Assembly: GCF_009917485.1 (NCBI RefSeq)
Contig: NZ_QZDT01000007.1
Coordinates: 1 to 64,000 of the forward strand
Length of the DNA stretch: 64,000 bases
From: Parablautia muri
GTDB lineage: Bacteria; Bacillota; Clostridia; Lachnospirales; Lachnospiraceae
Direction of reading: 5' to 3'
How positions within the stretch are numbered: the stretch's first letter is position 1; every line of letters starts with the position of its first letter. This document shows, piece after piece, positions 18,072-26,417 of this stretch. The notes beneath the pieces are model-generated. The model worked only from the letters and a program-made list of their open reading frames with translations, was not told the origin of the DNA and did not search any database. Both the position numbers and the translations under genes were made by a program.

Positions 18072-18767
18072 TTAATCGTATTTTTTTATAAATACAACGC
18101 CTTCAAGAGAACCGTAAGATTCAATGATCTGTGCATAATTCACTGCCTCATGAAAATGCATGGTCATGGTTACGGAAATAGAGGTATCTTTATTATCATT
18201 TTCCGCACGGGAAATTTCCAGGTTATTTACGATACAGTTTCGCTCCCTGGCCAGAGAAAGAAATTTGCTTAAATATTCTGTTTTGGAAAATTCAACAAAT
18301 AAATGAACTGTTTTTGAACGGTCAATCAGCCGGTTGTCAACGGAGCGGAGAATCCAGATAGAAGCCCAGATAGCCGTAAAGAAGATCAGAGCGCCGGTGT
18401 AAAACCCGGCTCCCAGAGAAAGGCCAAGACAGGCAACGGCCCAAAGACCGGCAGCAGTTGTAAGGCCCCTGACCCGGTTCTGTCTTGTGACAAGTATGGT
18501 TCCGGCGCCTAAAAACCCAATGCCACTGATGGCTTGTGCCGGAATCCGGGCCGGATCTGAGGAGCCTGTGAGAGCGGAAATATAAAGCCCGGTCATCATG
18601 GCCAGGGTGGAACCCAGACAAACAATGATATAAGTTCTAAAGCCGGCCGGGCGGTGCTTCTTTTCCCTCTCATATCCTAAAATTCCGCTGAAAATCATAG
18701 AAAGAAATATGCGCAGAAGTATAGCAGGCAGGGTAAGTTCTCTCAGGATTTTTATCTGTTCAAGCAT
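18072..18767 (-). CDS. MgtC/SapB family membrane protein
   Basis: 231-aa membrane protein with four to five N-terminal helices and a soluble C-terminal domain (about residues 150-231). The conserved MgtC segments GILGYEREKKHRPAGFRT, ISGIGFLGAGTIL and GLTTAAGLWAVACLGL are intact. MgtC proteins modulate magnesium/phosphate homeostasis and ATP synthase in some bacteria; in commensals the role is unclear. AAAGGGGA precedes the ATG. It converges with the lipoprotein gene and is a single-gene unit. Confidence 0.92.
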   Translation of the reverse strand: MLEQIKILRELTLPAILLRIFLSMIFSGILGYEREKKHRPAGFRTYIIVCLGSTLAMMTGLYISALTGSSDPARIPAQAISGIGFLGAGTILVTRQNRVRGLTTAAGLWAVACLGLSLGAGFYTGALIFFTAIWASIWILRSVDNRLIDRSKTVHLFVEFSKTEYLSKFLSLARERNCIVNNLEISRAENDNKDTSISVTMTMHFHEAVNYAQIIESYGSLEGVVFIKKYD

Positions 18768-18947
18768 GATAATTTCCCCTTTCTTTAGCGACTGTTTTGA
18801 CTAAATTTGATAATCAATGGGAAGGTTATATCCTATATTAAAATTATAACAGCCGGGTATTTTAGCGTCAATGTACGAAAAAAATTGCAGGAACATTGTG
18901 ATATTTTGAATGTTATGATGAACAGCCCTTAGGTCGTGAATCGTAAC

Positions 18948-18976
18948 TTGAGAACTGTACAAAAATACGGTATAAT
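18948..18976 (+). promoter_or_regulatory. Sigma-70-type promoter for the envelope-glycan block
   Basis: TTGAGA (18948-18953), a 17-bp spacer, TATAAT (18971-18976), 70 bp upstream of the start at 19046. One of the best promoter matches in the window. Confidence 0.75.
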
Positions 18977-19045
18977 ACGGAATGTAAAATTTTGACAGGC
19001 TCTTTACCGGTTTGATCAATTTAACTGGCAGGAGGGAGGATTTGT

Positions 19046-20626
19046 ATGGCGGATGAGAGGAGAAGGATGGCTTTAACAGGGAATAAACGGATGGCAGATG
19101 CGCTTTTCCTGGTGATAGCTGCATTTTTGCTGATGATGCTGGCTACCCGTTCCTCTTTCCTTTATCCATGCAATGACTGGAATGATGCCAACAGCTATTT
19201 TTCCGTGGGAAAAGCGCTTTTTCATGGAAAGATGCCCTACAGGGATGTGTTTGACCAGAAGGGTATGTATCTTTATTTCTTATATGGGCTTGCATATCTT
19301 ATATCGCACACGACCTTTATTGGTGTGTTCTTGCTGGAAGTGATATTAGCAATTTTTGATTTATTTGGAATCTGCCGGATTTTGCAGCTCTATGTAAAAA
19401 GAAACACAGCGCTTTTGCTTAGTCCGCTGGTTCTTGCCGTAACAGTAAGCTCCTTTAGCTTTTATTGGGGAGGAAGCGCAGAGGAGGTTTGCCTGCCCTT
19501 TTTGATTTGGGGGTTGTATGATTCGCTGCATTATTTTAAAAACGGGTATCCGAACAAAAAGGTGGAGTGGAAGGTCATTTTTATAAATGGCCTGCTGGCA
19601 GGGATAGTTGCAAACATTAAGTTTACTTCACTTGGATTTTTCTTTGCATGGATGATGTGCATGGCCTTTTCTTTTCTGGCAATGAGGGATTTTTGGGGGG
19701 CGGTAAAGGGATGCGTTATTTTTCTTTCAGGTATGGCGGTTCCTTTCATTCCCTGGGTGATTTATTTTGGCATAAATCATGGGCTGTATGAATGGTATTG
19801 GGGCTATGTTTATATTAATGTGTTTATGTACAGCAACTTAAACGGGGAAGGCCCTGGCTTGTATGAGAGAATATATACTTTAAGTAAGCTGCTGTATTGG
19901 GTGGTCAGGAAAAATATGATTTATTTTGTTTTTCTGATCCCAGGTGTGCTTTGGGAAATGTGCGGCAGAAGGAAGAAGTGGCTGGAACGTTTTAACTTAC
20001 TTGCACTGTGTTTCTTTTTGTTTTTGGGGATTTATGTGGGAGGCTCAGAGTTGCCATATTATGCGCTGCCGCTGTCTGTGTTTACGGTCCTTGGGTTTGG
20101 ACTTCTTGGGCAGGGAGCAGAGCGGATTATGGAAAAAGTTTTCCATATTGAAAAAGAAAAAGGCGGCGATAAGAGGAAAAAGATAACAGACAATCCGGTG
20201 ATGGTGCATATAGCAGGGGGGCTTGTCACAGCGCTGGGACTGGGAATTATCTGGTTAAACTCTATGAACATTCCTCATATGCAGGAAAAGAAAGAGGACA
20301 TTTTTTTATATAAATTTAAAGAGATTGTGGAGCAGACGCCTGATCCTACTCTGCTCAATATAGGATGCCTGGATGCAGGGCTATATACGGTCTGTGATAT
20401 TGTGCCCACCTGCAGGTGGTTTCAGACGCAGACCGTGGGAATGGATGAGGTATTAAAGGAACAGGAAAGATACCTTAAAGAGGGATGGGTGGATTACTGT
20501 CTGGCAAGGGATTCCTACCCGGAGGTAATATGGGAGAACTATGAGCTGGTGGGGGAGGAACCCTGGTACCAGGATGGACAGGCGTTTACTTATTATCTGT
20601 TCCGGCGTAAAGAGGAAAAGAGGTAA
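19046..20626 (+). CDS. Multi-pass membrane GT-C-like protein
   Basis: 526-aa polytopic protein of at least ten hydrophobic helices. The first extracytoplasmic loop carries DWNDANSYFSVGKALF...MPYRDVFDQKG, the layout of GT-C (PMT/ArnT-like) glycosyltransferases, which use polyprenyl-phosphate sugars outside the membrane. A soluble C-terminal tail (about 430-526) contains a TPDPTLLNIGCLDAGLY segment. GGAGGGAGGAT precedes the ATG. It is the first gene of a run (19046-25397) with the DUF6077-type gene 3 bp downstream. Donor and acceptor are unknown; a transmembrane glycosylation step on a wall glycan or lipid is inferred. Confidence 0.7.
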   Translation: MADERRRMALTGNKRMADALFLVIAAFLLMMLATRSSFLYPCNDWNDANSYFSVGKALFHGKMPYRDVFDQKGMYLYFLYGLAYLISHTTFIGVFLLEVILAIFDLFGICRILQLYVKRNTALLLSPLVLAVTVSSFSFYWGGSAEEVCLPFLIWGLYDSLHYFKNGYPNKKVEWKVIFINGLLAGIVANIKFTSLGFFFAWMMCMAFSFLAMRDFWGAVKGCVIFLSGMAVPFIPWVIYFGINHGLYEWYWGYVYINVFMYSNLNGEGPGLYERIYTLSKLLYWVVRKNMIYFVFLIPGVLWEMCGRRKKWLERFNLLALCFFLFLGIYVGGSELPYYALPLSVFTVLGFGLLGQGAERIMEKVFHIEKEKGGDKRKKITDNPVMVHIAGGLVTALGLGIIWLNSMNIPHMQEKKEDIFLYKFKEIVEQTPDPTLLNIGCLDAGLYTVCDIVPTCRWFQTQTVGMDEVLKEQERYLKEGWVDYCLARDSYPEVIWENYELVGEEPWYQDGQAFTYYLFRRKEEKR

Positions 20627-20629
20627 TAA

Positions 20630-21793
20630 ATGATAGCAGTTAAAATACTTGGTTTAATTTTATGGCTGGTTGTGCTGCCCTTTTGTATGGGGCTTAATTT
20701 TACGCCTTTGTTTCAGAAACGTTTCAGAAATGTGGGGGCAGTATTTGCGGCAGGATATATTCTTTTCTTTGCTGCGCTGGAAATAGTGGGTATTCCGGTA
20801 GTCCTCTTTACGGTTTATCATGGACTTACCACTTTTGTAAAGTGGTTTACGCCGGTAATATTCGTTCTGTCTTTGACAGGAGCAGGGATTGCCCTTTGTG
20901 GGAAGAAAAGAGGATATGGGCTTAATTTTGACGGTTTTAGTCCGTTAATGGAATCTTCATTGGAAGAAAAGATTATGCTGGCGCTTTTTTTGACGCTGGC
21001 AGGATTTCAGATGTATATGTCTTTTACAAGGGCATCTTTTGATGGAGATGATGCTTATTATGGAGTCCAGGCGCTGATTGCCCAGCAGGTAGACACGTTA
21101 TACCGTGTTAATCCTTATACGGGAAGGAGTGCGCCATTAGATGTGCGGCATGCGCTGGCACTTTTTCCTGTGTGGGAAGCTTATCTTGGCAGAATGTGCA
21201 AAATTCATGCCACAATAATTGCCCATAGTGTGGTGCCTCTTGTGTTGATACCGCTGACTTATGTGCTGTATTTTCAAATCGGAAAGGTGCTTTTGGAGGG
21301 GAAAAAAAGGCTGCTTCCTATGTTCATGGTGCTGATTGCCCTTTGGCAGCTTTTTGGAAATATTTCTATCTACACTGTGGAGACTTTTTTCCTTACAAGA
21401 ACCTGGCAGGGAAAATCTTTTGCAGGTAATTTTGTGATACCGGCTGTGCTGTGGATTTTCTTATGCCTGTTTGCTTCTAAAGAAACGGAAGAAGAAGGCC
21501 TCATAGCGCCCAAAGGAATGAATAACCAGGGGAAATGGATTGAGAGGCCGGAGCATGGTAGGCGTAGGAAAAAAGGATTCTGGGTTTTGCTGGCCTGCCT
21601 GAATTTGGCAGGAGGGGCAAGCAGCTCGCTGGCAATTTTGCTCAGTTGTCTGATGACGGCAGGTTTCGGGCTTTTGTTAGCCATCAGGGAAAGACGGATT
21701 GGCATTTTGATAAAAGCAGGATTTAGCTGCATTCCGGGTGGCGTTTATGTGCTGCTTTATCTGGCATTGACCCATGGGATATTTGTTCCTTAG
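20630..21793 (+). CDS. DUF6077-like membrane protein, N-terminal part of an apparently split gene
   Basis: 387 aa, highly hydrophobic (nine or so helices), starting 3 bp after the GT-C-like gene. An extracytoplasmic FDGDDAYYGVQALIAQQ motif is reminiscent of GT-C catalytic loops. The frame ends at a TAG (21791-21793) shortly after a hydrophobic segment. In another frame the sequence 21790-21858 stays open and reads DFYYRNILVNDWFVITDSMS, and the reading then resumes in a third frame as the gene at 21873. Two single-base deletions would explain this. The alternative is two true adjacent genes. Family assignment is from memory of the N-terminal pattern. Confidence 0.6.
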   Translation: MIAVKILGLILWLVVLPFCMGLNFTPLFQKRFRNVGAVFAAGYILFFAALEIVGIPVVLFTVYHGLTTFVKWFTPVIFVLSLTGAGIALCGKKRGYGLNFDGFSPLMESSLEEKIMLALFLTLAGFQMYMSFTRASFDGDDAYYGVQALIAQQVDTLYRVNPYTGRSAPLDVRHALALFPVWEAYLGRMCKIHATIIAHSVVPLVLIPLTYVLYFQIGKVLLEGKKRLLPMFMVLIALWQLFGNISIYTVETFFLTRTWQGKSFAGNFVIPAVLWIFLCLFASKETEEEGLIAPKGMNNQGKWIERPEHGRRRKKGFWVLLACLNLAGGASSSLAILLSCLMTAGFGLLLAIRERRIGILIKAGFSCIPGGVYVLLYLALTHGIFVP

Positions 21794-21872
21794 ATTTTTA
21801 TTATCGGAATATTCTTGTAAATGATTGGTTCGTAATTACGGATTCTATGAGCGATAGGTGAGGAGAAAATTT

Positions 21873-22676
21873 ATGTTTGGAATCTTTATGGAAAGCTTCG
21901 TCATCTTAAAATTATATACCGGTCTTAAGCTGCTGCTTTTGCTGTCTGTTGTTGCATGGGTTTATCTGCTTGTGACGGAAAAAAATAAGAGTATCCGAAT
22001 TTTGTTGGTGTATGCACCGATGATTGTGGTGGCTTTATTTCTATTTCCGGTAAGCAGAAAAGGATTTGTGGCGATAGGGCTGGACGGGGAGACTTATTAT
22101 CGTATTTTATGGACGATTCCGTTGGGCATTATTTTTGTTTATGGTATGTGCCGACTTTTTGAGCGGCACAGGAGGATTGGACTGGTGGCTGGAGCTTCTT
22201 TGATAGCAGCATGTGGCAGCTACGTGTATCAGGGAACCTATATTTCAAGGGCGGAGAATCTTTATCATATACCGGATACGGTGGTAAATATATGTGATTT
22301 GATTGGGCCGGAGGATGAGGAGAGCCGGGTGTCGGCGGTTATGCCCGGAGAGCTGATTCATTTTGTCAGACAATATAATACTTCTATTAATATGCCTTAC
22401 GGCAGAGAAATGCTAGTGAACGCATGGGATTATTACAATGCGGTCTATGAGGCGATGGAAAAGCCGGAGGTGGTGGATATGGAGGAGCTGCTAAAGGCAA
22501 CCCGGGAAGAATATTGCCAGTATATTATTTTGTCAAAGGAGCGGCGCACAAAGGAAGACCCCGAGGCGTGCGGATTGCTGCTTTTGGATGAAATCGATGG
22601 GTATCTGATTTATGAAGATCCGGTCACTGCGCAGGTTGTGAATGAGTGGCAGGTTTATTATGAGGATGAGGAATAA
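21873..22676 (+). CDS. C-terminal part of the split DUF6077-like membrane protein, or a separate small gene
   Basis: 267 aa from ATG 21873, with AGGAG 7 nt upstream (a GTG at 21858 is in frame). It has about three to four helices, then a soluble domain (about 100-267) containing a SRAENLYHIPDTVVNICD segment and ending in DGYLIYED. A three-helix start followed by this soluble domain looks like the tail of a larger polytopic protein, which supports the split-gene view, but the proper ribosome site leaves separate translation possible. Its stop overlaps the MBOAT start by 1 nt (TAATG). Confidence 0.6.
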   Translation: MFGIFMESFVILKLYTGLKLLLLLSVVAWVYLLVTEKNKSIRILLVYAPMIVVALFLFPVSRKGFVAIGLDGETYYRILWTIPLGIIFVYGMCRLFERHRRIGLVAGASLIAACGSYVYQGTYISRAENLYHIPDTVVNICDLIGPEDEESRVSAVMPGELIHFVRQYNTSINMPYGREMLVNAWDYYNAVYEAMEKPEVVDMEELLKATREEYCQYIILSKERRTKEDPEACGLLLLDEIDGYLIYEDPVTAQVVNEWQVYYEDEE

Positions 22677-24163
22677 TGCTTTTTAATTCTTACGAATTTC
22701 TGTTTTTGTTTTTTCCTCTTGTTTTAGCGGGATATGGTTTAATCAAAAGAATAGGGCAAAGCGCCTTAAGGGAGCCCTATCAAGTAAAGGGGGCAAATGG
22801 ATTTTTGCTGGCAGCGTCCCTGGTTTTTTATGGTTGGACGAGCCTTTCGCATATGCCGGTTTTACTTGGCAGCATGGCGGTAAATTACGGACTGTTCCGG
22901 CTTATGGGAAAGCAGGAAAGAAAAAAGGCGGCGCTGGCAGCAGGGCTTATTTTAAATTTGGGCGCGCTGATTTGCTTTAAATATTTAGGAGGCGGCTTTT
23001 TACCATTGGGCATCAGCTTTTTTACTTTTACGCAGATAGCTTTTTTGGTGGAATCATACGGAGGAAACCTGCAGAAAGCGGATCCTCTTTCCTATGGGCT
23101 TTATGTAAGCTTTTTTCCTAAAATCATGCAAGGACCTATTGCCCTGCCAAAAGAAATGTTTCCCCAGTTTGAAAAAAGGGACAAAACAGTATCCTGGGAG
23201 AGGATCTACAGGAGCTTTTATTTGTTCATTTTGGGGCTGTCTAAAAAGGTTTTGCTTGCGGATACTTTTGGAAAAGCGGTTGATTTTGGCTATACCAATC
23301 TGCAGGCGTTAAATACAGGGGATGGGATAATTGTGATGCTTTCCTATACCCTTCAGCTTTATTTTGATTTCAGTGGATATTGTGATATGGCTATGGGAAT
23401 AGCGGGTATGCTTGGCTTTGAGCTGCCTGTTAATTTTGACTCCCCTTATAAGGCGGATAATATCATAGAATTTTGGAAAAGGTGGCATATCACCCTTACC
23501 AGGTTTTTTACGAAATACCTTTATATTCCCCTTGGAGGAAACCGGAAGGGAAGGGCGAGGACCTATTTAAACTGTCTTCTGGTGTTTCTGGTAAGCGGAA
23601 TCTGGCACGGAGTGGGCTGGCAGTTTATTGTGTGGGGGCTGATGCACGGAGTATGTTACGTGTTTACACGTATATGGCAGGACAGCGACATCATCCGGGC
23701 CGGTAACAGGACAGAAAAAAGGGCTAAAAAGGAGACGGAAGACAGAGGATTTTGGGAACCCCTGGGGCGGGGCTTTCGTGTGTTATTGACATTTCTTTAT
23801 GTGAATGTGGCATGGATTTTCTTTCGGGCGTCTTCTGTGAAGGAGGCTGCGGCGCTTATTAAGAGGATTGGTAGCTTTCAATTGAGCAGATTCAGCTGGG
23901 ATTTGGCGGGCTGCTTTAATCTGGATGAATTTTGGTATGTGATTAAGGTTCTTAGACTGGATCGGTGGCAGAATGCGCATTATATCCTGATGGTTTTGCT
24001 TGTGGCGGGAGGGCTTTTGCTGGTGTTTTGTGGAAAAAGCGCTTTGAACGTGGCAGGAAGGGCAAAGCCCAGTGTGATAAACAGTGGGATCATGGCGGTC
24101 CTGCTTGTGTGGAGCATCCTGTCTTTTTCCGGTGTAAGTTCCTTTTTGTATGTTAACTTTTAG
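22676..24163 (+). CDS. MBOAT family O-acyltransferase (AlgI/DltB-like)
   Basis: 495-aa polytopic membrane acyltransferase. Typical AlgI-class motifs: LFNSYEFLFLFFP at the N-terminus, FWKRWHITLTRFF, YIPLGGNRKG, and the catalytic-His region SGIWHGVGWQFIVWGLMHG (His of GIWHG and MHG). The family moves acetyl or alanyl groups across the membrane to a partner SGNH/AlgX/DltD-like protein, which then esterifies a polysaccharide or teichoic acid. The next gene is that type of partner. Translationally coupled to the preceding gene through TAATG. Confidence 0.92.
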   Translation: MLFNSYEFLFLFFPLVLAGYGLIKRIGQSALREPYQVKGANGFLLAASLVFYGWTSLSHMPVLLGSMAVNYGLFRLMGKQERKKAALAAGLILNLGALICFKYLGGGFLPLGISFFTFTQIAFLVESYGGNLQKADPLSYGLYVSFFPKIMQGPIALPKEMFPQFEKRDKTVSWERIYRSFYLFILGLSKKVLLADTFGKAVDFGYTNLQALNTGDGIIVMLSYTLQLYFDFSGYCDMAMGIAGMLGFELPVNFDSPYKADNIIEFWKRWHITLTRFFTKYLYIPLGGNRKGRARTYLNCLLVFLVSGIWHGVGWQFIVWGLMHGVCYVFTRIWQDSDIIRAGNRTEKRAKKETEDRGFWEPLGRGFRVLLTFLYVNVAWIFFRASSVKEAAALIKRIGSFQLSRFSWDLAGCFNLDEFWYVIKVLRLDRWQNAHYILMVLLVAGGLLLVFCGKSALNVAGRAKPSVINSGIMAVLLVWSILSFSGVSSFLYVNF

Positions 24164-24245
24164 GGAATTGGGGAACTGGTAAATTTACCTGTGCTTATTT
24201 TGTGGAAGGATGGAAACAGGATAAAGAGCGGTGGGAAGTAAGGAT

Positions 24246-25397
24246 ATGAAAAGCAATCAAGAAAATCTTTTAAACCAGAAGAAGAAAAAAGAACAAAATC
24301 CCTTTAAAAAGGCTGTTTTCCTTACCTTGTCAATGGCCCTTTGCGCCTTGCTTTTAGCAGGTGCGCTGGTGGTGTATGTGGACCCTTTTTTTTATTATCA
24401 CAGCCCTTTAAAAGGGTTTCCCTATCTGGTGGACAATCAATTAGCGCAAAATCCGGGAATGGCCGCCCATATGGAGTATGACAGCGTAATCTTAGGGTCC
24501 TCCATGACAGTTAATTTCCAGGCAACCTGGTTTAAGGAGCTGATGGACTTAAATACAATTAAGCTCAGTTACAGCGGGGCTTTCCCAAAGGACCAGTCCA
24601 ACATTATGGAAATTATTTTCAGGAAACCTTCCGGCGCTGTTTCCCAAGGTGACGGAAATAAGGAAACAAAGAAGGTCAGGAGCGTCTTTTTGGGCGTGGA
24701 TGTGATCACGTATACCGGCGGCGTGGATGAGACAAAATATCCTATCCCGGAATATTTGTATGACGATCACAATTTAAATGATATCAAATATTTGCTCAAT
24801 AAGGATGTGATTTTGAACTATATTCTGCGGCCTATGGCCGACCCGGAGCCTACGGATCTGTCAAACGTTTATGCAAGCTGGTGGACGGAGGAATATTACA
24901 GCCAGGAGTGGGTATTGCACAATTATACCCCGCCCGGGAAAGTTGCGCAGGAAACTCTACCGGATGCCTACCTCGCATCAGTGGAAAAAAACCTGGCGGC
25001 CAATATCTGTCCATATATAGAAGGTAATCCGGAAACGGAATTTGTAATATTTTTTCCGCCCTACAGTATTTTGTTCTGGAACGATGTGCTTTTGGAAAAT
25101 CATTTGGAGGCCACCATTGAGGTGTACAGATACATTGCAAACCGTCTGAATGAATACGAAAATGTGAAACTTTATTTTTTCCCGGACAGAGAAGAAATTA
25201 TCTGTGATTTAAATAACTATGCGGATTACAGCCATTACCATCCCAGATATAACCGTTATATGGCAGAGTGCTTTGCGTCTGGTGAGTGCCTGGTGGCCAA
25301 GGAAGGAGAAAAGGGGACCGGGATAGAGGAATATCTTCTGCATATGCAGGAAATTGTGGAAAGCTTTGACTTTGAGGAGCTGCTTTCGCGCAAGTAA
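24246..25397 (+). CDS. SGNH/AlgX-like membrane-anchored O-acetyltransferase partner
   Basis: 383 aa with a cytoplasmic Lys-rich N-terminus, one transmembrane helix (about residues 28-48) and an extracytoplasmic SGNH-like domain. Block I reads VILGSSMT, with the likely nucleophile Ser, and the C-terminal block reads ADYSHYHP (D-x-x-H), so the catalytic triad appears complete. It probably receives acyl groups from the MBOAT encoded just upstream and transfers them to an exported glycan. Start is uncertain: ATG 24246 (GGGA about 9 nt upstream) or GTG 24231. Confidence 0.75.
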   Translation: MKSNQENLLNQKKKKEQNPFKKAVFLTLSMALCALLLAGALVVYVDPFFYYHSPLKGFPYLVDNQLAQNPGMAAHMEYDSVILGSSMTVNFQATWFKELMDLNTIKLSYSGAFPKDQSNIMEIIFRKPSGAVSQGDGNKETKKVRSVFLGVDVITYTGGVDETKYPIPEYLYDDHNLNDIKYLLNKDVILNYILRPMADPEPTDLSNVYASWWTEEYYSQEWVLHNYTPPGKVAQETLPDAYLASVEKNLAANICPYIEGNPETEFVIFFPPYSILFWNDVLLENHLEATIEVYRYIANRLNEYENVKLYFFPDREEIICDLNNYADYSHYHPRYNRYMAECFASGECLVAKEGEKGTGIEEYLLHMQEIVESFDFEELLSRK

Positions 25398-25466
25398 TAA
25401 AGTATCTTAACAAATTAGCTGATTAATAGTACAATAAAATTAGCTAAAATAAAGGAGGGACAGCTT

Positions 25467-25708
25467 ATGATTGGTGCCACGGCAACGGCTGCAGAAATGC
25501 AGAATAATTTTGGAAATACTTAAATATGGTTATAAACGGCAGTGAAGTTATTGTAACGAAAAACGGAAAAGAAATTGAAAGATTTATTCCAAAAGATGCA
25601 GCGGTGTCTTATCTGACAGATTCCCTTACCGGAATCCTTAAGAATAATTATGACCTTGATAAGGAGCGGAAAGAGAGACTGGACGAAAAATATGAGATTG
25701 CTGATTGA
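25467..25708 (+). pseudogene. Phd/YefM-type antitoxin, frameshifted
   Basis: GGAGG precedes ATG 25467, which begins IGATATAAEMQNNFG, the usual start of a Phd-family antitoxin (DNA-binding autoregulator that neutralises a PIN toxin). The frame then stops (TAA near 25520). Adding one A in GGAAATACTTAAATATGG would restore the reading into VINGSEVIVTKNGKEIERF, which runs to 25708. The downstream part overlaps the toxin start by 17 nt, the normal arrangement. Either decay or a homopolymer sequencing error. Confidence 0.75.
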
Positions 25709-26143
25709 TGCAAATATCCTGTTGGATGTGTTGCAAAAAGAGAACCATATTTTTATGATTCATCTTTGATTTGGAAATGGTGTGAAACGGAATCGGCTGA
25801 AGGATATGTGACATCCCTGACAATTGCCAATCTTATCTATGTAATGAGAAAAGAGCTGAATCCTAACAAAATTGAAGAAATCCTTCAGAAACTGAAATTG
25901 ATATTTGGGTTAACGGACTTGTGCGTATCTGATATTACAAATGCTGCCGAGATGAAATGGGATGATTTTGAGGATGCCGTACATTGTGCAATTGCGGAAC
26001 GTATACATGCAGATTGTATTATTACAAGAAATGTTCGGGATTTCAGGCGGAGTAGTGTGAGTGCCTATACGCCAGCTGAATACCTGGCAAAAATTGAAAG
26101 TCTGCAGATGACAGAAGAAGGTGAAAATGACAATGAAAGATAA
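25692..26143 (+). pseudogene. PIN-domain toxin (VapC-like), frameshifted
   Basis: ATG 25692 begins MRLLIDANILLDVLQK, the PIN nuclease start with its first acidic residue (LIDAN). The frame breaks in the A run near 25735-25740; one added A would join it to REPYFYDSSLIWKWCETES and on to 26143. Later PIN acidic positions are visible: DDFEDAVHCAIAE and ADCIITRNVRDF. PIN toxins cleave RNA. Both members of the pair carry a one-base loss in an A run, so the module is either dead or mis-sequenced. Confidence 0.75.
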
Positions 26144-26417
26144 CTGCATAGAAGGTATTATGCAGGCAGGCGAAGATTATCGGTATTTGCTTAGGAACCC
26201 CCATTGAAGGCTGAACCTAGGAGAAAATAAAAAACATTTATGGTAAAATCCGGATCAGGCAGCGAAATTTGCCAAAGAGGCAGTCAGTGTTACTTCCTTT
26301 ACGCTGCTGACCGGATGGACCTATATGGTGAACGTGAGGGTTCAGGGGGGCGATTCGCTCTTATGCGGCAGGACTTTTGGAGGGAAATAGGAAAGCTGTC
26401 CTAAAAAATGATAATGG
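26144..26417 (+). other. Non-coding stretch with possible gene remnants
   Basis: 274 bp between the PIN toxin and the convergent SGNH-like gene. Short open pieces occur in different frames, for example DNCIEGIMQAGEDYRYLLRN from about 26134 and DQAAKFAKEAVSVTSFTLL from about 26256, interrupted by stops. They look like eroded coding DNA, but I cannot assign a family with confidence. Confidence 0.3.

Noticed and set aside
21785-21865. Programmed ribosomal frameshifting in the split membrane-protein gene
   Set aside because: No slippery heptamer or downstream pseudoknot is evident, and two shifts would be needed within 65 nt.
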